Positions 1 to 9,611 of a DNA stretch of 36,984 nt are shown in pieces (the stretch's first letter is position 1; every line of letters begins with the position of its first letter). The translations under genes and the position numbers were made by a program. The notes under the pieces were generated by a model. That model ran no database searches, was not told where the DNA came from, and worked only from the letters and a program-made list of their open reading frames with translations. The DNA is taken from positions 1 through 36,984 of the forward strand of contig JAKAWK010000008.1 of the NCBI GenBank assembly GCA_021827365.1. The letters are read 5' to 3'. The stretch is from Nitrospirota bacterium (GTDB taxonomy: Bacteria; Nitrospirota; Leptospirillia; Leptospirillales; Leptospirillaceae).

Positions 1-2
1 AG

Positions 3-1505
3 TTCGCCTTCGGGGTGGAGATGCGCCACGAGGCGGACCAGTTCCTCTCTGCGGCCGAGCCCTCGGAAAAAAATCAGTGGGCGCACGTCCGGGAGCTCGT
101 GGCCATTCGCCGGGAGATGTCGGCCGTCCTTGCCATCCGCCACAATGTGACCCGCGTCGATCTCCTCTCCCGCCAGACGGGCCTTCCCCACATCGTCTCG
201 ACCTCGGGGATACCGATGTCGCCCGGGGAGAGGGCGGCCCACGATGCCGTCGCCCTGGGAGGGCGACCCTGGGTCTCCGTCCGGGAACGCTCCGGCGGGG
301 ATGCCATCTACGTGGTGGTGCCCTTCATGCACAGGAACCGGCTCATGGGATCTGTCGGGGTCCGCCTCTCCTACTATGAGGTCAACGCCCTAGTCAGGCA
401 GGAAAAGGAACGGATGGCCTTCATCCTTCTCGCGGGGTTCCTCCTCCTGATGGGCGGTCTGAGCTTCGTCCTTGGGCGATGGCTGATCGATCCGATCCGG
501 AGCCTGGAACGCTCCATGAGAGCCGTGGGCGAAGGAAACCTGACCGGGGAGTTCGGGACTTCGGGATCCTCCGAGGTTCAGCGGACAGGGGATTCCTTCA
601 ACAGGATGGTGGAGATGCTCCGGGAAAGGACTCGGGAGAAGGAGTCCCTTCTTGACGAGGTCAAGCGTCTGAACGAGGGTCTTCAGGACAGGATCCTGGA
701 GAAGACCCGGGAGCTCCGGGACAAGAACCAGGCCCTGGCCCAGACCAACGAGGCCATGTATTTCCTTCAGAGGCGCCTGTCGGAGCTCGAACGCAGGGCG
801 GCGATCGGGGAGGGGATGGCGGTTGTGGCCCACGAACTCGGAAATCCTCTCCACTCCATCGCAGGCCACCTCGAGCTGCTTTTGGAAGAGCCCGACCTTC
901 CTCCCCGGGTCGCCGGACCCCTGCGTATTGTCTCGGGCCAGACGGAACGGATGATCAAGGTCATCAAAAAGCTCCTCTCCCTCTCCCGCCGATCGGAAAA
1001 TCCCCGGGACAGGGTCATGATCGAGCCCCTTCTCCGGGACATCGTGAGCCTGGTGGAGCCGAGGCTCCGCTCGACCGGGGCGGAGATATCCCTGGAGACG
1101 GAGTCCGCCGGACCCCCTCTCTGGGTCAGGGGGGATGCGGACGCCCTGCAGAGTCTCTTTCTGAACCTTCTGGAAAATGCCATGGATGCCGCGGGGGCCG
1201 GGGGCCGGATTCTTGTCCGGGCGGACTGGGCGGACCAGAGGGTCCGGATCCGGGTCCGGGATTCCGGGCCCGGCATTCCCCCGGCCTTGAGGTCCCGCGT
1301 CTTCGACCCATTCTTTACGACAAAGCCGTCCGGAACGGGGCTGGGACTGGCGGTTTGCAAGAAGATCGCCGAGGATCTCGGGGGAGCGATCCATCTCGGC
1401 CCGGGGCCGGGGGGAGATGTGGTCGTCCTTTTCCCGGGGGAGGAGGCGGAAGGGGGAGTCTCGCCTGTGTCCGTCCCCGGACAGGAAGCCTCTTCACGCA
1501 CTTGA
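3..1505 (+). CDS. Sensor histidine kinase (HAMP + HisKA + HATPase_c), 5' truncated by window edge
   Basis: Reading frame open to window start; TM segment, HAMP-like region, H-box 'VVAHELGNPLHSIAGHLELL', N/G boxes 'NLLENAMDAAG', 'DSGPGIPP', 'FFTTKPSGTGLGLAVCKKI'. Confidence 0.93.
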   Translation, partial: FAFGVEMRHEADQFLSAAEPSEKNQWAHVRELVAIRREMSAVLAIRHNVTRVDLLSRQTGLPHIVSTSGIPMSPGERAAHDAVALGGRPWVSVRERSGGDAIYVVVPFMHRNRLMGSVGVRLSYYEVNALVRQEKERMAFILLAGFLLLMGGLSFVLGRWLIDPIRSLERSMRAVGEGNLTGEFGTSGSSEVQRTGDSFNRMVEMLRERTREKESLLDEVKRLNEGLQDRILEKTRELRDKNQALAQTNEAMYFLQRRLSELERRAAIGEGMAVVAHELGNPLHSIAGHLELLLEEPDLPPRVAGPLRIVSGQTERMIKVIKKLLSLSRRSENPRDRVMIEPLLRDIVSLVEPRLRSTGAEISLETESAGPPLWVRGDADALQSLFLNLLENAMDAAGAGGRILVRADWADQRVRIRVRDSGPGIPPALRSRVFDPFFTTKPSGTGLGLAVCKKIAEDLGGAIHLGPGPGGDVVVLFPGEEAEGGVSPVSVPGQEASSRT

Positions 1506-1535
1506 ACAGCCATCCTCTTTTTGGTAGTGTTGGCT

Positions 1536-1961
1536 ATGTACTCGAGCAGAAAAAAAAGTTCAAATATCCATCTGGTCTCCGGAAACGAGGGGGCCGGAAG
1601 GTCGATCCTGGTCGTCGAGGACGATGCCGTCGCGCTTGACCTTCTGGCAGAAATCCTTCGCCGGAACCAATTCCGGGTGTGGGTGGCCTCCTCCGTCGAC
1701 ATGGCGATCGGCCTTCTTGAAAAAACGGCTGTCGATCTCGTCCTCTCGGATTTGCGGATGCCCGACCGGGATGGAATGGATCTTCTCAGACATATCAGGG
1801 AAAACAATTCCGATCTTCCCGTTGTCCTCCTGTCGGCCTTCGGAGATGAGCATCTCTGGGTGGAAGCCCTGTCTGCCGGGGCCGTCGATCTCATTCCGAA
1901 ACCGTTCAAAAAACAGGAAATCATCGATGTCATCAACCGGACCTTGTCCGGCCGCGGATAA
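1536..1961 (+). CDS. Response regulator receiver-domain protein (CheY-like, no output domain)
   Basis: 'ILVVEDDAVALDLL', 'DLVLSDLRMPDRDGMDLL', 'PKPF' receiver motifs; ATG at 1536 preferred over the TTG at 1521. Confidence 0.9.
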   Translation: MYSSRKKSSNIHLVSGNEGAGRSILVVEDDAVALDLLAEILRRNQFRVWVASSVDMAIGLLEKTAVDLVLSDLRMPDRDGMDLLRHIRENNSDLPVVLLSAFGDEHLWVEALSAGAVDLIPKPFKKQEIIDVINRTLSGRG

Positions 1962-2009
1962 CTCTGCCGCCTAAAACGATAACCGTGTTTCCGAGGGGTG
2001 GTCCTGATC

Positions 2010-3518
2010 ATGAGTGAACAAGTGAAGATTTTTTCCGGCAAAAGACTTCTGGCCTTAGGCGTGCTTTGGGCAGGGCTGTTCGTGGGAGTTCCGGCAATGC
2101 CGGGACCGGCTCTGGCGGCCCCGGCCTCCGGCGGGGACCCCGTGGTTTCGGAGAAGGATGTCGCGGCCGGGCTTGCGCTCCAGAAAAGCTTTGAAGCTGT
2201 CTCCCGGGCCGTCCTTCCGGCGGTTGTGAACATCTCCACGACTTCACTCGTCTCGACTGCTCCTCACCTGCCCCCCATGTTCGACGATCCTTTCTTCAAG
2301 CGCTTCTTCGGGAACCCCTTCGGTCCCGGGGGAGGGCAGTCTCCCCAGAAGCACGTGGAGCGGAGTCTCGGATCGGGATTCATCATCAGTGCCGACGGAA
2401 CTATCGTGACCAACAACCATGTCGTCAAGAACGCCACGAAGGTCACCGTCCTGCTTAGCAACAAGAAATCCTACCAGGCCAAGGTGATCGGAACCGATCC
2501 GATGACCGACATCGCCGTGATCAAGATCAATGCCCGGTCTCCCCTTCCGGTGGTCACCTGGGGAGACTCCAAGAATGTGGATGTGGGGACGATCGTCCTG
2601 GCGATGGGATCACCTTTCGGACTGACCCAGTCGGTCACCATGGGAATTGTGTCCGCCCTCAAGCGGAGCAACATGGGAATCGAGCAGTACGAAAACTTCA
2701 TCCAGACCGATGCGGCCATCAACCCGGGAAACTCCGGGGGACCCCTGGTCAACCTGATGGGAGAGGTCGTGGGGATGAACACCGCCATCTACACCACCAA
2801 CGGCGGCTATGAAGGGATCGGGTTCGCCATTCCCGTGACGATGGTCCGGCAGGTGGTTCAGGATCTGATCTCGAAGGGCAAGGTCGTTCGCGGATGGCTC
2901 GGGATCTCGATCCAGAACGTGACCCCGGTCATTGCCAAACAGTTCGGCTTAAAGAAAAACTCCGGCGTTCTGGTGAGCGATGTCCTTCCGGGTAGCCCCG
3001 CCGAGTCAGCCCGTCTCAAGCGGGGGGATGTCATCACCGCCTTGAACGGCATGGCCGTGGAGGACGCCAATGATCTCCGGATGCATGTGGCCCGGATCCC
3101 TCCCGGAAAGATCGCGAGGCTGACGGTCGTCCGCTCCGGCCAATCCCGGAACATCGACGTGAAGGTCGGCGAACTTCCCAAGAAGCTCGCGATGAACAGC
3201 CGCCGCAGGGAAGAGGGCGCGGGGAACTTCAAGAATGTCCTGAAGGGCCTTCGCATCCTGGACCTAAACGGCGAGATCCGGCAACAGCTCGGACTCTCCT
3301 CCCGGATCCACGGGGTCGTGATCCAGGCCGTCCAGCCCGGCTCTGCGGTCGAGGCGGCCGGACTCAGGCGGGGGGACATTATCGTGGAAATCGACAGAAA
3401 GACCGTCCGGTCGGTCTCGGACTTCGTCCGGATTGCCCGGCGGATTCCCCCGGATGCGGAAGTGCTCCTGACCATCCTTCACGATGGACGGCACAGCTAT
3501 GTCTCCGTCTCCCCCTAG
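2010..3518 (+). CDS. HtrA/DegP-family periplasmic serine protease with two PDZ domains
   Basis: Signal-like N terminus; catalytic 'TNNHVV', 'DIAVIKI', 'GNSGGPL'; two PDZ-like regions. Confidence 0.95.
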   Translation: MSEQVKIFSGKRLLALGVLWAGLFVGVPAMPGPALAAPASGGDPVVSEKDVAAGLALQKSFEAVSRAVLPAVVNISTTSLVSTAPHLPPMFDDPFFKRFFGNPFGPGGGQSPQKHVERSLGSGFIISADGTIVTNNHVVKNATKVTVLLSNKKSYQAKVIGTDPMTDIAVIKINARSPLPVVTWGDSKNVDVGTIVLAMGSPFGLTQSVTMGIVSALKRSNMGIEQYENFIQTDAAINPGNSGGPLVNLMGEVVGMNTAIYTTNGGYEGIGFAIPVTMVRQVVQDLISKGKVVRGWLGISIQNVTPVIAKQFGLKKNSGVLVSDVLPGSPAESARLKRGDVITALNGMAVEDANDLRMHVARIPPGKIARLTVVRSGQSRNIDVKVGELPKKLAMNSRRREEGAGNFKNVLKGLRILDLNGEIRQQLGLSSRIHGVVIQAVQPGSAVEAAGLRRGDIIVEIDRKTVRSVSDFVRIARRIPPDAEVLLTILHDGRHSYVSVSP

Positions 3519-4056
3519 GGAAGAGACGCTCCGCCCCTCCCCTCCTCCCTCTCCGGGAAAGGGGAGGCCCCCGGTTTCGGTCATGGGAGTCGATCCCGGA
3601 CTTGCGCGGACCGGATGGGCCGTGGTCACGGGAGACTCCTTCCAGAAGCTGACATTCCGGGGAGGGGGGACGATCAAGACCTTTCCGGGGGAGGCCCTGT
3701 CTGATCGCATCGGGGCGATCTGCGACGCCCTGGAAACCCAGATCCGGGACCATTCCGTCTCGGCCCTCTGCCTCGAAGACCATTTTTCCCGGCGAAATGC
3801 CCCGGGAGTCGGCCATATCCTGGGGCCGGTCATCGGGGCGGTGGCCTATCTCGCCTATCGCCACCGACTGTCCTTTCTTGCCATTCCGCCAAGAGAGCTG
3901 AAACACCGGGTCACGGGAACAGGGGGATCCTCCAAGGAAGACCTGATCCGCGCCCTGTCCTTCTGGTTCGGGCCGGATCTCAAGGTGGGCACGACCCACG
4001 AGGGCGACGCCCTGGGCCTCGCCTTCCTGGGGTTCGGGAGGCTCGGACATCCGTGA
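3499..4056 (+). CDS. ruvC: Crossover junction endodeoxyribonuclease RuvC
   Basis: 'MGVDPGLARTGWAVV', 'LCLEDHFSRRNA', C-terminal 'THEGDALGLAF'; precedes ruvA and ruvB; start uncertain (3484, 3499 or 3583). Confidence 0.92.
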   Translation: MSPSPPREETLRPSPPPSPGKGRPPVSVMGVDPGLARTGWAVVTGDSFQKLTFRGGGTIKTFPGEALSDRIGAICDALETQIRDHSVSALCLEDHFSRRNAPGVGHILGPVIGAVAYLAYRHRLSFLAIPPRELKHRVTGTGGSSKEDLIRALSFWFGPDLKVGTTHEGDALGLAFLGFGRLGHP

Positions 4057-4691
4057 TTGCCCGTCTGTGGGGATCCGTCGAGGAATCCGGGACAGAATCC
4101 GTCATCATAAGGGCCGGATCGGTGGGATACAGGGTCCTTCTCTCTCCCTATTCCCTCGCCCATCTTTCGGGCTCTTCGGGGCCCGTCTCGCTCCGGACCG
4201 TCCTTCTCTGGAGCGAACACCAGGAATCGCCCCTCCTGGTCGGCTTTGTCGATGCGGCGGAAGAGGAGCTGTTCCATGAAATCCGGCGGATCGGGGGCCT
4301 CGGGGCGACGAAGGCGATCCGGATGATATCGGTCTCTCCCCAGGAAATCTGGCAGTCCATCGCCGCGGGAGATGTCTCAAGGCTAAAAAAGCTCAAGGGG
4401 GTGGGGGAGACGACGGCCCGAAAGCTCGTCTCCGAGCTTCGGGATCGTCTTCCGCCTTCGCTCCTGGCCTCCTCCAAGGACACCCTGGCCCAGCCTTCGG
4501 CAATCCCTCCGGGGGCTTCTATCCCGAATCCCGCGGGCCCGGCCGATTCGGTTTTTGAAATTCTGACCCGGCAGTTCGGCCACTCGTCCGCGGAGGCAGA
4601 AAAGATGATCCGGCGGGCCTTGGCCCGAAACCCTGCCGTCAAATCGGTGGAGGAGCTCTTCGATGAAGTCTACAGGCATGGAGTGGACTGA
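4053..4691 (+). CDS. ruvA: Holliday junction branch migration protein RuvA
   Basis: '[30 protein letters not shown]', HhH '[23 protein letters not shown]'; GTGA overlap with ruvC. Confidence 0.94.
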   Translation: MIARLWGSVEESGTESVIIRAGSVGYRVLLSPYSLAHLSGSSGPVSLRTVLLWSEHQESPLLVGFVDAAEEELFHEIRRIGGLGATKAIRMISVSPQEIWQSIAAGDVSRLKKLKGVGETTARKLVSELRDRLPPSLLASSKDTLAQPSAIPPGASIPNPAGPADSVFEILTRQFGHSSAEAEKMIRRALARNPAVKSVEELFDEVYRHGVD

Positions 4692-5715
4692 TCCAACGGC
4701 CGGTCCCATGGACCTGCCGGATCTTCCCTCCCCCGAATTCCCTGACACCTCCCCGGCAATCCGTCCGCGCTCCTTCGACGAATACATCGGCCAGGAGGCG
4801 GTGCTATCCGGCCTCAAGATCAGCATCGAGGCCGCTCTTCTTCGGGAGGAGTGCCTGGACCACATTCTCCTCCACGGTCCTCCGGGTCTCGGAAAAACCA
4901 CGCTGGCGGGGCTGATTGCCGGGGCCATGGGGGTTCCCTTCCTGACGACCTCCGGCCCTGTCCTCGAGAAGGGCGGAGATCTTGTGGGAATCCTCTCCCG
5001 CCTCTCTCCCAAGACGGTGCTCTTCATCGACGAAATTCACCGTCTTCCCCGGCCCGTCGAGGAAATCCTCTACGGCGCGATGGAGGACTTTGCCATCGAT
5101 GTGATCTTCGACCGGGGTCCCTCCGCCAGGACCTTCCGGCATGTCCTTCCCCCCTTCACCCTGGTGGGCGCCACGACCCGGGCCGGCCTCCTGTCGGCCC
5201 CGCTCCGGGACCGGTTCGGGATTTTCCAGGACCTCGATTTCTACAGGCCGGACGAACTGGTCAAGATTCTCATCCGGTCCGCGGGGGTCCTGGGATTTTC
5301 CGTTCCCGAAGAGGCGGCCATGGAAATCGGCTGCCGGTCCCGGGGAACCCCCCGGATCGCGAACCGGCTCCTCCGCAGGGTCAGGGACTATGCCCAGGTC
5401 AAGTCCAATGGAACGGTCACGCGATCCCTGGTTCTGGAGGCCCTGAAGGTGGAGGGGATCGATGATCTGGGGCTGAACCGGGTCGACCGGAAGGTCCTTC
5501 ATACCATCGGAACGGTCTATAACGGGGGACCTGTGGGCGTGGAGGCTTTGGCTGCGACCCTGCAGATCGAGGTGGACACGATCATCGATGTGGTCGAGCC
5601 GTATCTTCTCAAGGAAGGGCTGATCGCCCGGACCCCCGCCGGACGGAGGCTGACCGAGTATGGCCAGAAACGCATCTCCGGGTCGGGCCTCTTTCTGGAT
5701 TCTCCGGAATCCTAG
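4663..5715 (+). CDS. ruvB: Holliday junction branch migration ATPase RuvB
   Basis: '[25 protein letters not shown]', Walker A '[12 protein letters not shown]', 'DEIHRL', '[19 protein letters not shown]'; start 4663 or 4678. Confidence 0.97.
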   Translation: MKSTGMEWTDPTAGPMDLPDLPSPEFPDTSPAIRPRSFDEYIGQEAVLSGLKISIEAALLREECLDHILLHGPPGLGKTTLAGLIAGAMGVPFLTTSGPVLEKGGDLVGILSRLSPKTVLFIDEIHRLPRPVEEILYGAMEDFAIDVIFDRGPSARTFRHVLPPFTLVGATTRAGLLSAPLRDRFGIFQDLDFYRPDELVKILIRSAGVLGFSVPEEAAMEIGCRSRGTPRIANRLLRRVRDYAQVKSNGTVTRSLVLEALKVEGIDDLGLNRVDRKVLHTIGTVYNGGPVGVEALAATLQIEVDTIIDVVEPYLLKEGLIARTPAGRRLTEYGQKRISGSGLFLDSPES

Positions 5716-5733
5716 ATCTCCGGACGATCCTGG

Positions 5734-6417
5734 CTAGGAGCTGTGGGGCATCTTGAAATTGTAGGTGATTCCCAGAAGAACCGGAAGGGTCCACATGACG
5801 CTCGAGGAGACGTCGGTGTGGGTCTGGGGGTCGTTGGCGGAGATGGGGCCCTGAATCATCGTGGGTAGGACCTCTCCGTAAAGCGAAAAGGTGGAGTTGA
5901 TCGGAACCAGAAGCCCGGCTCCCAGGTCGGCGGTAAAAGAGACCGACCCCACATTTCCCTGGTTGGCGGGAAGGCTGTTGAAGGAGGGACCCAGGTCGAT
6001 GGCCAGGTAGGGGATGACGGGCTCCAGGCTGACCCGGGGGTCGAAGAGTGGAAAGGTGGCTCCGACCGTGAGCGGAAGCGCCGAAAATCCATGGAAGCCC
6101 AAGCTGGGCGCAAACGAGGAGTACCCCACGGAAAAGCGGAGCCCCAGGTGGGAGGCGAGCTGGGAACTCCACCTTAAGTGAAAGTCGATTCCGGTGTTTT
6201 CAAGCTGACTCATCTGGGTGGCGGGGACGGGCGTTCCGTCGATCAGGCCGTTAATGCTTCCGGACAGGATGGGATCCACCCCGCCGTCGAAGGAGAGGCT
6301 CTGCCAGGCGAACTCTCCCGCCGCCCGGGCCGGGAGGGCGGGGAGAAAGACAAGAGAGAAACCGCACAGAAGGAGACCCGCCAGGACAGGGAGGCGTTTT
6401 TTCGGAATATGTGTCAT
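5734..6417 (-). CDS. Outer-membrane beta-barrel-like protein (hypothetical)
   Basis: Signal peptide 'MTHIPKKRLPVLAGLLLCGFSLVFLPALPARAA' then alternating amphipathic strands, terminal aromatic-rich strand. Confidence 0.75.
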   Translation of the reverse strand: MTHIPKKRLPVLAGLLLCGFSLVFLPALPARAAGEFAWQSLSFDGGVDPILSGSINGLIDGTPVPATQMSQLENTGIDFHLRWSSQLASHLGLRFSVGYSSFAPSLGFHGFSALPLTVGATFPLFDPRVSLEPVIPYLAIDLGPSFNSLPANQGNVGSVSFTADLGAGLLVPINSTFSLYGEVLPTMIQGPISANDPQTHTDVSSSVMWTLPVLLGITYNFKMPHSS

Positions 6418-6479
6418 AGGCCCATTCTCGCCGGGTGGCAGGGCAAAGTCAAACATGGGAACGGAAATCGAGGTGAGGG

Positions 6480-7301
6480 GTGAATTTCGGAAATCTGATC
6501 TGGCTTTTTTTTATTCTCCTGATGATTCAGCCGATCATGTCGCGGCGCATGCTCGAGTTTGCCCGGGCCCAGGCCTTGAGAAACCTCGAACGCTCCCGGG
6601 GAACGCGGGCCATTGCCTTAGTCCACAGGCAGGAGACGATGAATCTTCTGGGCTTCCCCATTCTCCGCTTCATCAACGTCGAGGATTCGGAGGAGATCCT
6701 GCGGGCCATCAAGATGACCGATCCCGAGACGCCCATCGACCTGATCATCCATTCTCCCGGGGGCCTTGTCCTGGCATCCATGCAGATTGCCCACGCACTG
6801 GCCAACCGGAAGGCTCCCGTCACTGTTTTCGTACCCCATTTCGCCATGAGCGGGGGAACCCTGATCGCCCTCTCAGCATCCCGGATCGTGATGGACGAGA
6901 ATGCGGTTCTGGGGCCGGTCGATCCCCAGATCGGGGAGTTCCCGGCCGCCTCCATCCTCCGCGTTCTCGAACGAAAGAGCCATGACGAAATCGACGACAA
7001 GACCATGATCATGGCCGACGTGGCCGAGAAGGCCATCCGCCAGCTCTCCGACGGCGTGACCGACCTTCTCTCGAAACGCATGGAGGCCGGGAAGGCGAGA
7101 AGTCTGGCCAATCTTCTGGCCACCGGCCACTTTACCCACGACTATCCCCTCACGGTGGAAGAGCTCCGGAAGTTCGAGATTCCCATCTCGACCGAAGTTC
7201 CCGAGGAAATCTATCTCTTCATGAGGCTCTTCCCCCAGCCCAAGCAGATAACGCCCTCCGTCAGCTACCTTCCGACCCTCCCCCGCCACTCCCGGTCCTG
7301 A
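6480..7301 (+). CDS. SDH-type (ClpP/SppA-fold) membrane-anchored serine protease
   Basis: N-terminal TM; 'IDLIIHSPGGLVLASMQIAHAL', 'FVPHFAMSGGTLIALSASRIVMDENAVLGPVDPQIG'. Confidence 0.88.
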   Translation: MNFGNLIWLFFILLMIQPIMSRRMLEFARAQALRNLERSRGTRAIALVHRQETMNLLGFPILRFINVEDSEEILRAIKMTDPETPIDLIIHSPGGLVLASMQIAHALANRKAPVTVFVPHFAMSGGTLIALSASRIVMDENAVLGPVDPQIGEFPAASILRVLERKSHDEIDDKTMIMADVAEKAIRQLSDGVTDLLSKRMEAGKARSLANLLATGHFTHDYPLTVEELRKFEIPISTEVPEEIYLFMRLFPQPKQITPSVSYLPTLPRHSRS

Positions 7302-7322
7302 CCGGCGGGTGGCCGGTTTTTC
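7301..7322 (+). terminator. Rho-independent terminator candidate
   Basis: ACCGGC-GGGTG-GCCGGT followed by TTTT directly after the SDH protease stop. Confidence 0.6.
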
Positions 7323-7339
7323 GGGCTTTCGGGCTCTGG

Positions 7340-7345
7340 TATAAT
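7340..7345 (+). promoter_or_regulatory. -10 element TATAAT upstream of ABM monooxygenase
   Basis: Perfect TATAAT 38 bp upstream of ATG at 7383; -35 weak. Confidence 0.45.
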
Positions 7346-7382
7346 GGGTTCATGGACAAGGACCCTCAAGAAAGGACGCAAG

Positions 7383-7691
7383 ATGATTGTTGTTGCCAAC
7401 AGGATCCGGGTAACCCCGGGCCACGAAAAGGACTTCGAGGAACGCTTCAGAAACCGCAAGGGAATGATTGACGGTTTTCCGGGATTCATCCGGAATCTCA
7501 TCCTCCGTCCTGTCGATTCCGAGTATTACTCCGTCATGACCTTCTGGGAGTCCATGGAAGCCTTCGAATCCTGGACGCACTCCGACTCCTTCCGCCAGGC
7601 CCACTCCCAGAGGCCGCCCAAGGAGATGTTTTCCGGTCCCAATGTCCTGGAAATCCACGAGGTCATCATGGATACCGGCCAGAATGTCTAA
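7383..7691 (+). CDS. Antibiotic biosynthesis monooxygenase (ABM)/IsdG-like domain protein
   Basis: 'MIVVANRIRVTPGHEKDFEERFRNRKGMIDGFPGFIRN...YYSVMTFWESMEAFESWTHSDSFRQAH'. Confidence 0.85.
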   Translation: MIVVANRIRVTPGHEKDFEERFRNRKGMIDGFPGFIRNLILRPVDSEYYSVMTFWESMEAFESWTHSDSFRQAHSQRPPKEMFSGPNVLEIHEVIMDTGQNV

Positions 7692-8718
7692 GGGGGTCCT
7701 GTTGCTCTCGGGGGGACTCGACTCCTCCCTGTCGGGGCTGATCCTCAGAGAGATGGGCGTCCCCCTGGTGGCCCTCCATCTCGAAAGCCCCTTCGGTTGC
7801 GACTCCATGGCGGACCGGATGGCCGCCGAGATAGGAATTCCGCTTGTGAAACGCCCCAAGGGAGAGGCCTTCCTCGATCTTCTGGCCCATCCGAAATACG
7901 GGTACGGAAGCGCCATGAATCCCTGCATCGACTGCCGCATCCACATGTTTGCCCTGGGAAGGGCCTTCATGGAGGAGGTGGGGGCCTCCTTCCTCGTGAC
8001 GGGCGAGGTGCTGGGGCAGCGCCCCATGTCCCAGAAAAAACGCTCCATCGAGGCCATCGACGCCGATTCCGGGATGGAAGGGCGCGTGCTGCGCCCCCTG
8101 TCGGCCAAACTTCTTCCCGAGACCGATCCCGAGAGGGACGGCACCGTGGACAGGAGAAGGCTCTTCGGCTGGGCGGGCCGCTCGAGGAAGCCCCAGCTCG
8201 CCCTGGCTCGCCGACTGGGCCTTTCGGTCATTCCCTCCCCCGCCGGAGGATGCCTTCTGACGGATTCCCACTTCCAGGAACGGGTCGGCGACTTTGTCGC
8301 CGTCGACTGGACCGGGGATCCGGGAAAGGGAGCGGACAGGGCTCCGGCCGCCTCCATGCTCCGGTACGGGAAGCATTTCCGGTTCGAGGAAGGGGAGTGG
8401 GTCATCGTGGGCCGGGACCAGACGGACAACCGGAACCTGGAGACCCATATCCGGAAGGCCGGAGTCGCCTTCCGGCCCGAGGGTTTCGACGGTCCCCTGG
8501 TCTGCATCCTGACCCGGCAGGAGGAGATCTCTCCCCGGATGGGAGAGCTGGCCACGGGAGCCCTGCACGCCTTCGGGGGAGACAAGGTCCCCGACGGCCC
8601 CCTGACCGTGACGGTCCTGAGCGGATCCGGAGAGCGTCCCCTGACCCTTCCCCCCCTCTCTCCGGAACGCTCCCATCTCAAGGAGAAGGAGACATGGATT
8701 CCCCGATGGCGACGATGA
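7684..8718 (+). CDS. PP-loop thiouridylase-like protein (MnmA/ThiI-type N-domain) with NFACT-R-like C-domain
   Basis: 'GVLLLSGGLDSSLSGLILREMGV' PP-loop; 'NPCIDCRIHMF', 'VTGEVLGQRPMSQ'; C-term 'WVIVGRDQTDNRNLETHI'. Confidence 0.8.
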   Translation: MSKGVLLLSGGLDSSLSGLILREMGVPLVALHLESPFGCDSMADRMAAEIGIPLVKRPKGEAFLDLLAHPKYGYGSAMNPCIDCRIHMFALGRAFMEEVGASFLVTGEVLGQRPMSQKKRSIEAIDADSGMEGRVLRPLSAKLLPETDPERDGTVDRRRLFGWAGRSRKPQLALARRLGLSVIPSPAGGCLLTDSHFQERVGDFVAVDWTGDPGKGADRAPAASMLRYGKHFRFEEGEWVIVGRDQTDNRNLETHIRKAGVAFRPEGFDGPLVCILTRQEEISPRMGELATGALHAFGGDKVPDGPLTVTVLSGSGERPLTLPPLSPERSHLKEKETWIPRWRR

Positions 8719-9611
8719 ACCTTCTTCATGCCGACCACTCCCGGCTCTTTACCCTCTCCGGCCGTCCCTTCCGGGCCGTTTACCCCGTCCTGTCGCGGCG
8801 GGCGGGGGGGCTCTCGATCGGAATCAACCTGAACTTCGACAAGGGGTGCAACTTCGACTGCATCTACTGCCAGGTCGACCGGACGGGACCCCTTCTTCCG
8901 GAGGGAGAGCTTCCGGCCCCAGAGCTCGTGATGGAGGAGATCGCCGCCCTTTTCGAGGCGTTGGATTCCGGCCGCTTCTATCAGGAGACGCCCTTCGGGG
9001 ACCTGCCCCCAGAGCTTCGGCAGGTGAAGGACATCGCCTTTTCCGGAGACGGGGAGCCGACCCTGGCCCCGTCCTTCCGGGAGGTCTCCCGGGCCGTCCG
9101 GGAATTTGTCGCAAGGCGGCCCTGGCCAGGGAACGCTCCGCCCCCCCTGCGCCTCATCACGAACGGGAGCGGACTTTTTGCCGGGGAAAGCCGAAGGCAA
9201 ACAGCAAAAACCTTTCTCGAAGACGGGCCGGGGGAGATCTGGCTCAAGCTTGATGCGGCGGATCCGGCCCACTTCGCCTTCATCAACCGCTCCCGGATCC
9301 CCTTTGACCGGATGATGCAGGGGCTCGACCTTGTGGTGTCCGATCTTCCCGTCACGATCCAGACCATGGTCCTGGACTTTGGTCAGGAGGGGGATCCGGA
9401 GGCCATGCCTGCGGACCGGACTCTCTGGGATCCCCTCCTGAAAAAAGTGGCGGGCTGGGCCGCAGAGGGGAGGGCGATCCGGGCCTGGCACCTCTACAGC
9501 GTCGCCCGCCCTCCCGCCCTCGAGGGCGTCCGGAAGGTTCCGGCGGAGCGTCTCGAGGCCTGGGCCCGGGAGGCCGCCTTCCTTCCCTTTCCGGTCCTCG
9601 TCTTCCCGTGA
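8694..9611 (+). CDS. Radical SAM protein
   Basis: 'GCNFDCIYCQVDRTG' CxxxCxxC cluster motif, 'IAFSGDGEPTLAP'; 7797-8693 of the ORF is an alternate frame of the PP-loop gene. Confidence 0.9.
   Translation: MDSPMATMNLLHADHSRLFTLSGRPFRAVYPVLSRRAGGLSIGINLNFDKGCNFDCIYCQVDRTGPLLPEGELPAPELVMEEIAALFEALDSGRFYQETPFGDLPPELRQVKDIAFSGDGEPTLAPSFREVSRAVREFVARRPWPGNAPPPLRLITNGSGLFAGESRRQTAKTFLEDGPGEIWLKLDAADPAHFAFINRSRIPFDRMMQGLDLVVSDLPVTIQTMVLDFGQEGDPEAMPADRTLWDPLLKKVAGWAAEGRAIRAWHLYSVARPPALEGVRKVPAERLEAWAREAAFLPFPVLVFP

Noticed and set aside
767-2239. 490-aa minus-strand ORF
   Set aside because: Antisense to histidine kinase and HtrA genes; high-GC artefact
7797-8693. N-terminal 299 residues of the 604-aa ORF
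   Set aside because: Alternate frame of the PP-loop gene; the real radical SAM CDS starts near 8694
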